Part shown: in pieces, positions 16,323 to 24,944 of the stretch
Layout: each line of letters opens with the position of its first letter
Numbering within the stretch: position 1 is the first letter of the stretch
Source: Salirhabdus euzebyi
GTDB lineage: Bacteria; Bacillota; Bacilli; Bacillales; Alkalibacillaceae
Direction of reading: 5' to 3'
Length of the DNA: 64,000 nt
NCBI RefSeq assembly: GCF_014207435.1
Contig: NZ_JACHGH010000010.1
Coordinates: 61,118 to 125,117 of the forward strand
Position numbers and translations under genes: made by a program
Notes under the pieces: model-generated
Databases searched by the model: none
What the model was told of the DNA's origin: nothing
Seen by the model: only the letters and a program-made list of their open reading frames with translations

Positions 16323-18722
16323 TTAGTTTTTCGTTACTAAGTACGCTTTATACTCGGTAACTCCTGCTTGTTCTACATATACTCCTAATACGTATTCTCC
16401 ATCTTCCAGTTCTTCGCCTCCTACTTTTCCATCCCATAAGAATTCATGGTAGGGAGCTGGTGCATTACTAAATGTACCTAATGTATCAATAGGTTCACCA
16501 ATTTTTTCTCCATTCAGTTCGAATAAATTATATTGAACTACTTCTGCACCACCAGGTAAATATGAACCAACATAGTAGGATCCTTCCTCAACCTTTTCTA
16601 AAAATGCACCAGTCAGGCGCGGATAGTCTGGTTCACCGACAAATAAAATCGATGGCACATCAATTTTTTGTGTTCCATCACTTACTGAAATAGTTGCTTC
16701 ATAATAACCGGGTTCTAATTTAGAAGTATCTACTTGAACATTAAAGTTAACTTGTTGTGATTTTCCTGGGTTAACCTTTAAGTTATTACTTGTAGATACT
16801 TTAATTCCATCTGGATTTCCAGCAAATTCAACGTCAAAGCTATAACTCTTTCTTTCACTTGATAGGTTTTTAATTTCAAAACTTTGTTTTTCTACTTGTT
16901 TACCTGTATTTTTTACAAATTTACCGAAAGAGTGACTACCAGGAGCTACTAAAGTAGTAGTATTTAATGCATCAACAATCCGGATACTACCTGCACCTTG
17001 TGAATTGTGTGCATAAGCTTTACCTGTAGCTGGATCAATCACATCAACAGCTGTATTCATTAATGCCGCTTTAACATCTTCTGTTCCCCAATTAGGGTTC
17101 TTCTCTAATAGTAATGCTGATGCACCAGCAACGTGAGGAGCTGACATGCTTGTTCCTTGTAATGCTGCATAACCATTACCAGGGAAAGTACTCACGATAT
17201 TAACACCCGGTGCAGAAACATCAGGCTTAATCATCCATGTAAGTGTTACGGGGCCACGGGATGAAAAGTCAGCCATAACTTCTGGGTTAGTTGTAACATA
17301 TTCAAGATCAAAAGAAACTGTATTGTTTCCTTTTTCTAATTCACTAAGTATTTTCTGACCGTCTACACCTGACATTTTAATTGTTGGTACTTCCATTCCC
17401 GGGATTACAAAATCAAATTCTTCAGGTTCACTATTGAAAATGATTGCACCAACAGCCCCAGCTGCTTTTGCATTTGCAGCTTTATCAACAAAAGGAATAG
17501 CTCCTCTGCTGATGAGGGCAATTTTACCTTCAACATCAATATCCTTAAAGTCGTCCGGATTTCCTAAACCAGCATTAACAAACTCGTATTCATTCCCATC
17601 AAGAGCAGTTAAGTCCTTTACATCTGCATAACCCATAACTTTATCACTTTCATATGAGACATCACCTGTAGTAGTTGTCTCTACACTATAAACTTCATAC
17701 GGAAGTTGAGTAGCCCCTACAGAAATAGCATCACGGGATGTACCTGGAGATCCTACTGTCCAGTTGTCAGGACCGCTGTTTCCGTTAGAAGTCACGGCTA
17801 CAACCCCTTCAGCCATTGCCCAGTCTAAAGCAATAGACGTTGCCCAGTCAGGATTGTTTAGTGAGTTACCTAGTGACAAGTTCATCACGTCAGCTCCATC
17901 TTGAACCGCAAGTTCAATACCAGCAACAACATCTTCCGTGGTACCACCATCAGGACCTAATACACGATATCCTAACAATGTAGCATCAGGAGCAACACCC
18001 TTAATCGCACCATTGGCTGCTACTGTACCAGAGACGTGAGTACCGTGGTATTGTCCTGCTCCTTCTTGTGGGTCATTGTCATCGTCTACAAAATCGTATC
18101 CTTTGTAATCGTCAAAAGCATGTGCTAAGTCAGGATGAGTATAGTCAACACCAGTATCGATAACTGCTACAGTTACTCCTTCACCAGTAAAACCAGCTTC
18201 CCATGCTTCATTGGACCCTATAAATGGAGCACTATTCATCATTTCTGGACTAAATGCTTCTTCCGAAATTACTTCTGCAGATATTACTTCGGCTGTATAA
18301 TGAACATTTGGATAAACAGCCTTTACGCCTGGAATTGCTGCTAGTTTCACAATTTCATTGCCAGGTAGTTCTACAGAGAAACCAGAAAATACATAGTCAT
18401 ATTCTCTATTAACATCAGCGTTTTTAACTGCTTTTTCTAACGCTTTAATGACTTTTCCTCTTTCGGACTTCAAGTTAGCCTTTGTTTGGCTTGTCCCTTT
18501 ATGCTTTGCTTCTACAATAGACTCTTCCTCTAACTCAACTATTACAGACGTTGGTCTGTCTGAGGACAGTTCAATGTCACCTAATATTTCAGCTAATGGT
18601 ATTTCAGAAAATTGAGTTTTTGACTTTTTGCCCCCATTTGCTGCTACAGTAAAACCAAAAATAGAAAAGATTAGTACAAATGCTAATAAGCTAAATAAGA
18701 TTTTTGAAAAATTTCTCTTCAT
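16323..18722 (-). CDS. Secreted subtilisin-like serine protease (S8 family, Vpr-like)
   Basis: The 799-residue preproprotein has a signal peptide at residues 1-28 and an I9 propeptide at about 55-145. The S8 catalytic domain carries Asp189 (VAVIDTGVD), His226 (QYHGTHVSG) and Ser525 (GTSMSAPH). A PA domain is inserted between His and Ser (about residues 370-475), followed by C-terminal Ig/fibronectin-like domains. This arrangement matches the Vpr minor extracellular protease type. It degrades external protein. GGGGAGGA lies 11 bases before the ATG. A possible 17-codon leader frame ends in the ATGA overlap with its start. Confidence 0.93.
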   Translation of the reverse strand: MKRNFSKILFSLLAFVLIFSIFGFTVAANGGKKSKTQFSEIPLAEILGDIELSSDRPTSVIVELEEESIVEAKHKGTSQTKANLKSERGKVIKALEKAVKNADVNREYDYVFSGFSVELPGNEIVKLAAIPGVKAVYPNVHYTAEVISAEVISEEAFSPEMMNSAPFIGSNEAWEAGFTGEGVTVAVIDTGVDYTHPDLAHAFDDYKGYDFVDDDNDPQEGAGQYHGTHVSGTVAANGAIKGVAPDATLLGYRVLGPDGGTTEDVVAGIELAVQDGADVMNLSLGNSLNNPDWATSIALDWAMAEGVVAVTSNGNSGPDNWTVGSPGTSRDAISVGATQLPYEVYSVETTTTGDVSYESDKVMGYADVKDLTALDGNEYEFVNAGLGNPDDFKDIDVEGKIALISRGAIPFVDKAANAKAAGAVGAIIFNSEPEEFDFVIPGMEVPTIKMSGVDGQKILSELEKGNNTVSFDLEYVTTNPEVMADFSSRGPVTLTWMIKPDVSAPGVNIVSTFPGNGYAALQGTSMSAPHVAGASALLLEKNPNWGTEDVKAALMNTAVDVIDPATGKAYAHNSQGAGSIRIVDALNTTTLVAPGSHSFGKFVKNTGKQVEKQSFEIKNLSSERKSYSFDVEFAGNPDGIKVSTSNNLKVNPGKSQQVNFNVQVDTSKLEPGYYEATISVSDGTQKIDVPSILFVGEPDYPRLTGAFLEKVEEGSYYVGSYLPGGAEVVQYNLFELNGEKIGEPIDTLGTFSNAPAPYHEFLWDGKVGGEELEDGEYVLGVYVEQAGVTEYKAYLVTKN

Positions 18723-18772
18723 GTCTTTATACGTCCTCCCCTAAATAAATTGATTAAGTTGAGTTTCCGCAT
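18719..18772 (-). CDS. Possible 17-codon leader peptide coupled to the subtilase gene
   Basis: On the minus strand an ATG at 18772, seven bases after AGGAG, opens a 17-codon frame (MRKLNLINLFRGGRIKT). Its TGA stop overlaps the protease ATG as ATGA. The frame contains the protease ribosome binding site. Translational coupling would fit, but chance cannot be excluded for so short a frame. Confidence 0.35.
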   Translation of the reverse strand: MRKLNLINLFRGGRIKT

Positions 18773-19332
18773 CACCCTTCTCCTATGTATGAATCCACCT
18801 CCTCTAAGAATGAAGGTATAAAATATGGTACAAATATATAACTTATGGATTGTTATCCATTATCCTTCAGATACTTTTCGTAATATTCAGACAACATTCA
18901 CCATATTGGTAAATAATAAAACTATAAATCTTTTTAAAGTTACACAATTAGCAGTTTAGTAACAAAGATAGACTCTGTAAGTATCGCAAAATGAAAAAAA
19001 GATTAGAGTATTTTCTTCTATGTGGAATGGGATCTCGGAGAAAAAGGTAGAAGTAAATAGTTAAAAGGGAAACAGAAAAAATTATAGTTATCGATGATTT
19101 CCAACAGGTTCTCCAACTTATTATGGGTTTTGATAATTAGACTGGAAAGAAGAAGTGTTAATAATGCATTTTAAGTAATTGACTTTTAGTGCATCATGCC
19201 AGTAAACACCCAAAAACAAAATACAAGACTGGATGCGCAATAGTTGATATTTGTGAAAGAGTTTAAAAAAAGCCATTTGTTAATGTCCAGTTTACATTCA
19301 TGAGAAAATATTTTAAATTTACAGAAAATTCA
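18773..19332. other. Non-coding gap between divergent genes
   Basis: About 560 bases with no credible open frame. The left end must carry the subtilase promoter (minus strand); the right end leads into the aldolase promoter. A short run around 19180-19262 can be read as peptide but has no start and matches nothing I recognise. Confidence 0.4.
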
Positions 19333-19361
19333 TTGTAATTAAGTAAATTTTGGTTTATAAT
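19333..19361 (+). promoter_or_regulatory. Sigma-A promoter of the aldolase-lacI unit
   Basis: TTGTAA (19333-19338) and TATAAT (19356-19361) with a 17-bp spacer. Transcription would start near 19368, at the edge of the first LacI-type operator. Confidence 0.65.
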
Positions 19362-19369
19362 CAAAAAAA

Positions 19370-19381
19370 TAAAACGTTTTA
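19370..19381 (+). promoter_or_regulatory. LacI-type operator 1 (overlaps the transcription start)
   Basis: TAAAACGTTTTA is a perfect 12-bp palindrome with the central CG step typical of LacI/GalR operators. It sits at the predicted start site. Two related sites follow at 19483 and 20472. Confidence 0.7.
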
Positions 19382-19482
19382 CTATTATTATCTTTAAAAA
19401 GTAATAAAACTCTTATTAGTTTTTATGTATTCGCTTACAATATGGTTTTTCTTATAAAAAAAACTAATTTTTTTAAATTAAA

Positions 19483-19500
19483 TAGTGAAACGTTTTACTA
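19483..19500 (+). promoter_or_regulatory. LacI-type operator 2 (in the leader of the aldolase gene)
   Basis: TAGTGAAACGTTTTACTA is palindromic except for one position pair. It lies 113 bases after operator 1, about 30 bases before the aldolase start. Two spaced sites would allow looping. Confidence 0.75.
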
Positions 19501-19529
19501 ATTTCCATTATAAAAAAGGAGATGGTCCA

Positions 19530-20435
19530 TTGAAGCGTTTATATGGTGTTACAACAGCTATGGTTACACCCCTAGATGAAAAAGGCAATCCACAACTCGA
19601 TCAGCTTGATCAATTAACCGAATTTTTGATAAGTAAAGGTGTACATTGTTTGTATCCACTAGGAACAACAGGGGAAATGCTTCGGTTGAGTGTTAAGGAG
19701 CGAAAAGCAGTTGCAGAAAGGATTGTTCAAAAAGTTGCTGGAAGAGTTACAGTCTATGTTCATGTAGGGGCAATGAAACAAGAAGATACAATTTCATTAG
19801 CCCAACATGCTCATGCAATAGGTGCAGACGGGATTGGTGTTGTAACACCGATATACTTCTCTGCTAGTGAACAAGAGTTGGAAGAATATTTTGTAAATGT
19901 TTCGTCAAGTGTTCCTGAAGATTTCCCTGTTTATTTGTATAATATTCCACAGTGTGCTAGCAATGATCTGTCAGCAAATGTAGCCCAAAACGTTGCCAAT
20001 CGCTGTAAAAACGTAATTGGTATTAAGTACAGCTATCCGGACCTACTAAGGGTAAATGAGTACCTAGGTATTAATGAAGGACAGTTTTCCGTTTTACCTG
20101 GAGTAGATAAACTATTCTTGGCAGAGTTGGCTATGGGGTGTGATGGTGTTGTTTCCGGTGTATCTTGTGTTTATCCAGAGCCGTTTGTGGAATTGTACAA
20201 TTCCTTTAAAAATAATGATTTAGAATCAGCAAGAAAGTTTCAAAAGTTAGCAATTGATATCTGTGAAACTTTAAAGAGTGGTAGTAATATGGCTTATTTT
20301 AAATCTGCATTAAAAATGAGGGGCCTAGATGTAGGCTATATGAAAGCACCTCAAATGGATTTATCTGAATCAGAAAAAAGCATACTTGAAGAGAATTTAA
20401 AAGAAATTGATAGTGTATGGACATTAAAAGCTTGA
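19530..20435 (+). CDS. DapA-family aldolase/lyase (dihydrodipicolinate synthase superfamily)
   Basis: Start TTG 19530 (LKRLYGVTTAMVTP) follows AAAAAAGGAGATGG; a further in-frame ATG at 19485 would fall inside the operator and lacks a binding site. The 302-residue TIM-barrel protein has the substrate-binding GTTGE motif, the catalytic Tyr in VYLYNIPQ and the Schiff-base Lys in VIGIKYSYPD. This superfamily includes DapA, N-acetylneuraminate lyase and 2-keto-3-deoxy-sugar-acid aldolases. A LacI-controlled gene next to a carboxylate transporter and a sugar kinase is more likely a 2-keto-3-deoxy-acid aldolase than the lysine enzyme. Confidence 0.85.
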   Translation: MKRLYGVTTAMVTPLDEKGNPQLDQLDQLTEFLISKGVHCLYPLGTTGEMLRLSVKERKAVAERIVQKVAGRVTVYVHVGAMKQEDTISLAQHAHAIGADGIGVVTPIYFSASEQELEEYFVNVSSSVPEDFPVYLYNIPQCASNDLSANVAQNVANRCKNVIGIKYSYPDLLRVNEYLGINEGQFSVLPGVDKLFLAELAMGCDGVVSGVSCVYPEPFVELYNSFKNNDLESARKFQKLAIDICETLKSGSNMAYFKSALKMRGLDVGYMKAPQMDLSESEKSILEENLKEIDSVWTLKA

Positions 20436-20471
20436 ATTTTAGAATAGAATTTTATAATTAAAACGTGTAAA

Positions 20472-20489
20472 TAGTGAAACGTTTTATCA
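20472..20489 (+). promoter_or_regulatory. LacI-type operator 3 (before the lacI-family gene)
   Basis: TAGTGAAACGTTTTATCA shares 16 of 18 positions with operator 2. It lies 13 bases before the regulator start codon and suggests autoregulation. Confidence 0.7.
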
Positions 20490-20502
20490 AAGTGGAGGCA
20501 TC

Positions 20503-21525
20503 ATGAAAAATATAACAATTAAAGATGTAGCTAAACATGCAGGTGTGTCCATTGGGACGGTTTCAAAAGTACTTAACGAGAAAGGATATGTTGGGAAAGA
20601 GACAAGGAAAAGAGTCTCAGAGGCTATAAAAACACTAAACTATCAAGTTAATGCTAATGCTCGCAGTTTAAAGGCTATTAGAACGAAGAAAGTTGGCATG
20701 ATTGTTTCTTACATATCCAATTATTATTTAATGTCAATAGCAAAAACCATTGAAGATACATTAAGAAGTATGGGCTGCCACATGTTAGTTATGAGTCATA
20801 ATGAAAATGAACAGACAGAGAGAGAATTACTACAGTTGATTTTAGAACAAAGAGTTGAAGCACTTGTCTTAATTCCAACAGGTGCAAATAAAGATTTAGT
20901 TCAACTTGTAATCGATCAAAACATCCCAGTAATTTTAGTAGATAAAAAGGTTGAAGGAATCACTACAGATCTGATTGTGGATGACAATTACTATGGGTCG
21001 TATGAATCGATTTCATACTTACAATCACTAGGACATAATCGTATAGGAGTTATTTATGGCTTATTAAAAAATTCTGTAGGTAAGGAAAGGCTTGAAGGTG
21101 CTTTAGATGCAATAGAAAAACTTAATTGTTCATCTGATAAAAATCTCATTATGCCGGGCGACTTTAACGAGATAAAGGCTTATGAAAGTGCAACTGAGTT
21201 ACTGTTACTCCCCAATCCGCCGACTGCTATTTATTGCTGTAATAACACGATGACAGTTGGTTTACTTAAAGCCATCAATGATAGAGGGTTAAGCATACCT
21301 GATGATATATCCGTAATAACCTTTGGGGATGTTGCCCAATGGGAGTTAGTAAAGCCACCACTTACGCTAATGACCCAGCCTCTTAAGAGAATAGGTGTGG
21401 AAGCTGCAATCCTGTTAAAAAATAGGTTAACGATGGAAGAAGATTATTCTCCAATACAACTAGTTATCAAACCAGAACTGCAAATACGTAGTTCTTGTGC
21501 AAAGCCGGCCTTTAAGCACTCTTAA
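20503..21525 (+). CDS. LacI/GalR-family transcriptional regulator
   Basis: The 340-residue product has an N-terminal helix-turn-helix plus hinge (TIKDVAKHAGVSIGTVSKVL, residues 4-23; NANARSLKA near 55). A periplasmic-binding-protein-like sensor domain follows (KKVGMIVSYISNYY onward, with FGDVAQWELVKPPLT near the end). GTGGAGG precedes the ATG. Three near-identical CG-centred palindromes around this gene and the aldolase are its probable operators. It would repress the aldolase, itself and perhaps the downstream transporter until a sugar-acid effector binds. Confidence 0.92.
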   Translation: MKNITIKDVAKHAGVSIGTVSKVLNEKGYVGKETRKRVSEAIKTLNYQVNANARSLKAIRTKKVGMIVSYISNYYLMSIAKTIEDTLRSMGCHMLVMSHNENEQTERELLQLILEQRVEALVLIPTGANKDLVQLVIDQNIPVILVDKKVEGITTDLIVDDNYYGSYESISYLQSLGHNRIGVIYGLLKNSVGKERLEGALDAIEKLNCSSDKNLIMPGDFNEIKAYESATELLLLPNPPTAIYCCNNTMTVGLLKAINDRGLSIPDDISVITFGDVAQWELVKPPLTLMTQPLKRIGVEAAILLKNRLTMEEDYSPIQLVIKPELQIRSSCAKPAFKHS

Positions 21526-21583
21526 GGTGAAATATACTAACAGTTTCCGTGATTAATCAATAATGAGGTTATACATCAGTTAA

Positions 21584-21597
21584 TGTAAGCGCTAACA
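21584..21597 (+). promoter_or_regulatory. Perfect CcpA cre box upstream of tctC
   Basis: TGTAAGCGCTAACA is the same sequence as the cre before the IclR-linked operon. It lies 160 bases before tctC, and indicates glucose repression of the tripartite transporter. Confidence 0.78.
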
Positions 21598-21756
21598 AAA
21601 TAAGGTTTATGAAAACTTGAGTGTAGGATTATTCTTAGAGTCAAAAAATCAGTAATAACCTTCTATATTATTTTCAAACTATTTATCCTACTTGTATTAT
21701 TTTTACTCTTTTTTATAGAAGGATTTATATAAAATAATTTGAAAGAGGGGAAAGAA

Positions 21757-22767
21757 ATGAAAAAATGGTACTTAATGATTTTAGTTTTATTTATTGCGTT
21801 GTTGGCAGCTTGTAGTTCGGAAGCAAATAATTCAGGAGGAGAGAATGAAACAGAGGATAATACTCAAGACTCAAACGAAGAGTCAAAATATCCAAATAAA
21901 CAAATTGAATTAGTTGTGCCATATTCTCCTGGTGGTGCTTCCGATATGGTTGGACGAACAGTAGGTTCTTTCATGGAGAAGGAATTAGGTGTTCCTGTAG
22001 TGGTTACTAATAAAACAGGTGGTACCGGTGCTGTAGGTATGTCTTATGTTGAAGGGAAAAACCCGGATGGATATGGAATTGGTTATGTTCCTGTTGAAAT
22101 GTCTATGGTAAAAGCGCTTGGTTTTGCAGATGTTGAGCCTGCCAACTTTGAGTTGCTAGGAAGAGCTATTGTGATTCCAGCAGCAGTAACAGTCCCGGCA
22201 GATGCACCTTACGATACAATTGAAGAATTTATACAATACGCTAAAGACAATCCTGGTCAAATACGTGTAGGCAACTCTGGAACAGGTTCAATCTGGCACA
22301 TTGCAGCTGCTGGACTTGCAGAAGAAACAGGTGCTGAGTTTAAATATGTACCATTCGATGGTGCGGCTCCTGCTGTAGCAGCTTTACTTGGTGGTCATAT
22401 TGAAGCTGTTTCTGTTAGTCCGTCAGAGGTTAAAGCAAATGTTGATGGAGGAGATTTGAAGATTCTTGCTGTTATGAGTTCAGATAGAGACCCTACATTC
22501 CCTGATGTTCCAACATTAATTGAATCAGGTATTGATCTTGAAATTGCAGCTTGGGGTGGATTTGCTGCACCTAAAGGTATACCTGATGATGTTAAATCAG
22601 TCTTGGAAGAAGCGGTTAAGAAGGCAGTAGCTTCTGAGGAGTTCCAAACAGTATCAACCGAAAGAGGATTAAATGCATCATACCTTTCAGCCGAAGAGTT
22701 TACTGATTTTGCAAGTAAACAATTTGATTTCTATAACGAATTAATTCCAAATATGGACCTACAGTAA
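21757..22767 (+). CDS. tctC: Tripartite tricarboxylate transporter binding lipoprotein (TctC/Bug family)
   Basis: ATG 21757 (MKKWYLMILV), preceded by AGAGGGGAAAG, is preferred over an in-frame ATG 18 bases upstream. The 336-residue product has lipobox LLAAC with Cys19 and an acidic Asn-rich linker. The Bug fold follows: YPNKQIELVVPYSPGGASDMVGR at the mature N-terminus and the typical VGNSGTGSIWHIAAAGL and VPFDGAAPAVAALLGGHIEA stretches. It binds a carboxylate outside the cell for TctAB. The ligand is probably a sugar acid or small carboxylate, judging from the aldolase and kinase on either side. Confidence 0.92.
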   Translation: MKKWYLMILVLFIALLAACSSEANNSGGENETEDNTQDSNEESKYPNKQIELVVPYSPGGASDMVGRTVGSFMEKELGVPVVVTNKTGGTGAVGMSYVEGKNPDGYGIGYVPVEMSMVKALGFADVEPANFELLGRAIVIPAAVTVPADAPYDTIEEFIQYAKDNPGQIRVGNSGTGSIWHIAAAGLAEETGAEFKYVPFDGAAPAVAALLGGHIEAVSVSPSEVKANVDGGDLKILAVMSSDRDPTFPDVPTLIESGIDLEIAAWGGFAAPKGIPDDVKSVLEEAVKKAVASEEFQTVSTERGLNASYLSAEEFTDFASKQFDFYNELIPNMDLQ

Positions 22768-22812
22768 TTCTCTTAATTCATTGGGAAAACAGAACAAAGT
22801 AGGTGATGAAAA

Positions 22813-23259
22813 ATGAAAAAAGCGAATGTCTTGTTTGATATTGTGGTTATAACAATCTCATTGTTTTTCTTTAGTAAGACGTTTTCGTTTCCAGAAGGAA
22901 TTGGTCAAGGCGGGATAGGTCCCGCCTTTTTTCCTAAAATTATTTTAGTTACAATAATATTTTTTTGTCTAATAGATATTTTAAAAGTTATTTTACTTAA
23001 TAAAGTTCAAGAGGAAGGTAGACACTTTTTTGAAGGAATAACTAGGCATCATGCTATTAGCTTTTGTGTAGTTGTTGGGAGTATGATTCTCATGATATTT
23101 TTCCTTGGTAAATTACCATTTATCCTAATTTCTATAATTATGTTATTTATACAATTTATAGTTTTAAAATTAAAAGTTCTTACTTCTTTAGTGACTGCAG
23201 TGATATTAAGTATTTCGGTGTATCTTATTTTTGTTAAAGGATTTAGTGTCCTTCTATAA
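22813..23259 (+). CDS. tctB: Tripartite tricarboxylate transporter small membrane subunit (TctB)
   Basis: The 148-residue product has about four membrane helices and the TctB-type start: helix 1, then a GQGGIGPAFFPKIIL loop, in which a G-PxFFP pattern is characteristic of the family. It forms the membrane complex with TctA. It lies 46 bases after tctC and 16 bases before tctA in one transcription unit. Confidence 0.88.
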   Translation: MKKANVLFDIVVITISLFFFSKTFSFPEGIGQGGIGPAFFPKIILVTIIFFCLIDILKVILLNKVQEEGRHFFEGITRHHAISFCVVVGSMILMIFFLGKLPFILISIIMLFIQFIVLKLKVLTSLVTAVILSISVYLIFVKGFSVLL

Positions 23260-23274
23260 AGGGGGAAATATAAA

Positions 23275-24759
23275 TTGATTGATGCTTTAATGCAAGTTCT
23301 CCAACCTTCTGTTTTTATGTATATGATTATCGGTGTAATATTGGGAGTGTTTATTGGAGCTTTGCCTGGCCTCACTGCCACAATGGGTGTAGCCATCCTT
23401 GTTCCTTTAACATTTTGGCTTCAACCTCAAGAGGGATTAGCAATGCTAATTGCTATTTATTGCTCTTCGATTTTTGCAGGAGGGATTCCAGCAATACTTA
23501 TAAATGCACCGGGAACACCTGCCTCTATGGCTACAGCATGGGATGGGTATGAACTTAATAAAAAAGGGCAGACAGGTTTAGCGCTTGGTATAAACGCAAT
23601 TTATTCCGCTTTGGGAGGGCTTGTTAGTACTATTTTTCTCTTAGTGGCAGCATTTCCAATTTCTAGAGTAGCTTTAAGTTTTGGCCCACCTGAATATTTT
23701 GCACTTGCAATATTTGGGTTATCCATGATGATTAGTGTGTCTGGGAAATCTATTGCAAAAGGTATGATAATGGGATTCATTGGGCTATTTATTGCCACAA
23801 TTGGATTGGATCCAATATTATCGTATCCTCGCTTTACATTTGATAACCCGAACTTATTAGATGGGATTTCTTTTATACCTATTATGATTGGGCTTTTCGG
23901 TTTAGGAGAGGTGCTTTCTCAGATTTTAGAATCAAACAAGAAAGAAAAAGTTAAGAAAATTAAGGTTGGGAGAATAATTCCAAATAAACAGGAGCGAAAA
24001 CAAATGAGGAAACCTTTTTGGTTCTCTTCTGCTCTATCGACAATAATTGGTGCTATTCCTGGTGCAGGCGGAGATATCGCTTCCCTTATAAGTTGGGAAC
24101 AAAGCAAACGTTTTTCAAAAAAGAAAAAAGAATTTGGAAAAGGTTCCCTAGAAGGATTAGCTGCGAGTAGTACTGCTAATAATGCTGTTATTGGTGGAGC
24201 TTTTACGACCATGTTAACACTTGGATTACCAGGTGATAGTGTTACCGCCATATTAATTGGGGCTTTAATGATGTATGGCATGCAACCTGGTCCTGTACTT
24301 TTCACCGATCATGTGGATTTTGTATATGTCATAATTATTCTCTTATTTATAGCAAACCTGATAGTACTATTTGTGGGTCTTGCTGGTGCAAATTTATTTT
24401 CAAGAATTATGTTAGTAAAAAGGGAGTTTATTTGGGTAGCAGTAATTCTGTTTAGTATTGTTGGAGCTTATGCCTTAAATAACTCTTATTTTGATGTATG
24501 GGTTATGGTTGTCAGTGGTATCATTGGAGTAATTTTAAGAAAACTAGATTTCCCTTTAGGTCCTTTGATTCTTGCTTTAATATTAGGTCCTATGGCTGAA
24601 TCTAATTTAAGACGTTCATTGTCAATGAGTCTAGATGGAACAGCAGCATATTTTTTTAGTAGACCTATTACTGTAACCTTACTTTCATTGGCAATATTAT
24701 CATTAGTTTTCCCTGTTATAAAAAATGTAATTAAAAAGTACAAAACTAAAAATAGTTAA
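23275..24759 (+). CDS. tctA: Tripartite tricarboxylate transporter large membrane subunit (TctA)
   Basis: Start TTG 23275 follows AAAGGGGGAAA. At 494 residues with about 10-12 helices it shows the two TctA signature repeats: GALPGLTATMGVAILVPLTF near residue 30, and SALSTIIGAIPGAGGDIASLISWEQSKRFSK near residue 255, followed by EGLAASSTANNAVIGGAF. It is the ion-coupled permease of the system. A terminator follows, so the transporter unit ends here. Confidence 0.93.
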   Translation: MIDALMQVLQPSVFMYMIIGVILGVFIGALPGLTATMGVAILVPLTFWLQPQEGLAMLIAIYCSSIFAGGIPAILINAPGTPASMATAWDGYELNKKGQTGLALGINAIYSALGGLVSTIFLLVAAFPISRVALSFGPPEYFALAIFGLSMMISVSGKSIAKGMIMGFIGLFIATIGLDPILSYPRFTFDNPNLLDGISFIPIMIGLFGLGEVLSQILESNKKEKVKKIKVGRIIPNKQERKQMRKPFWFSSALSTIIGAIPGAGGDIASLISWEQSKRFSKKKKEFGKGSLEGLAASSTANNAVIGGAFTTMLTLGLPGDSVTAILIGALMMYGMQPGPVLFTDHVDFVYVIIILLFIANLIVLFVGLAGANLFSRIMLVKREFIWVAVILFSIVGAYALNNSYFDVWVMVVSGIIGVILRKLDFPLGPLILALILGPMAESNLRRSLSMSLDGTAAYFFSRPITVTLLSLAILSLVFPVIKNVIKKYKTKNS

Positions 24760-24788
24760 GCAGATTATACTGTCATACTATGATATTT

Positions 24789-24825
24789 GAGTCCATTCCT
24801 AACTTAAGGGGAGTGGACTTTCCTA
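24789..24825 (+). terminator. Terminator after tctA
   Basis: AGTCCATTCC (from 24790) pairs imperfectly with GGGGAGTGGACT (to 24819), followed by TTCCTAATATTAATTTT. Confidence 0.6.
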
Positions 24826-24944
24826 ATATTAATTTTCTTCATTCGATAGAAGTTTGCTAGAGTCTATTATCGAATTTGAATAATTCGTTTCATTATGAGG
24901 ATTTTTCCAATTGTATAAAGTAATGGGAAATGAGGGTGTGAAAA

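Noticed and set aside
19180..19262. A short peptide-like stretch between the subtilase and aldolase genes, considered as a transposase remnant
   Set aside because: No start, no match to a family I can name and no flanking inverted repeats.
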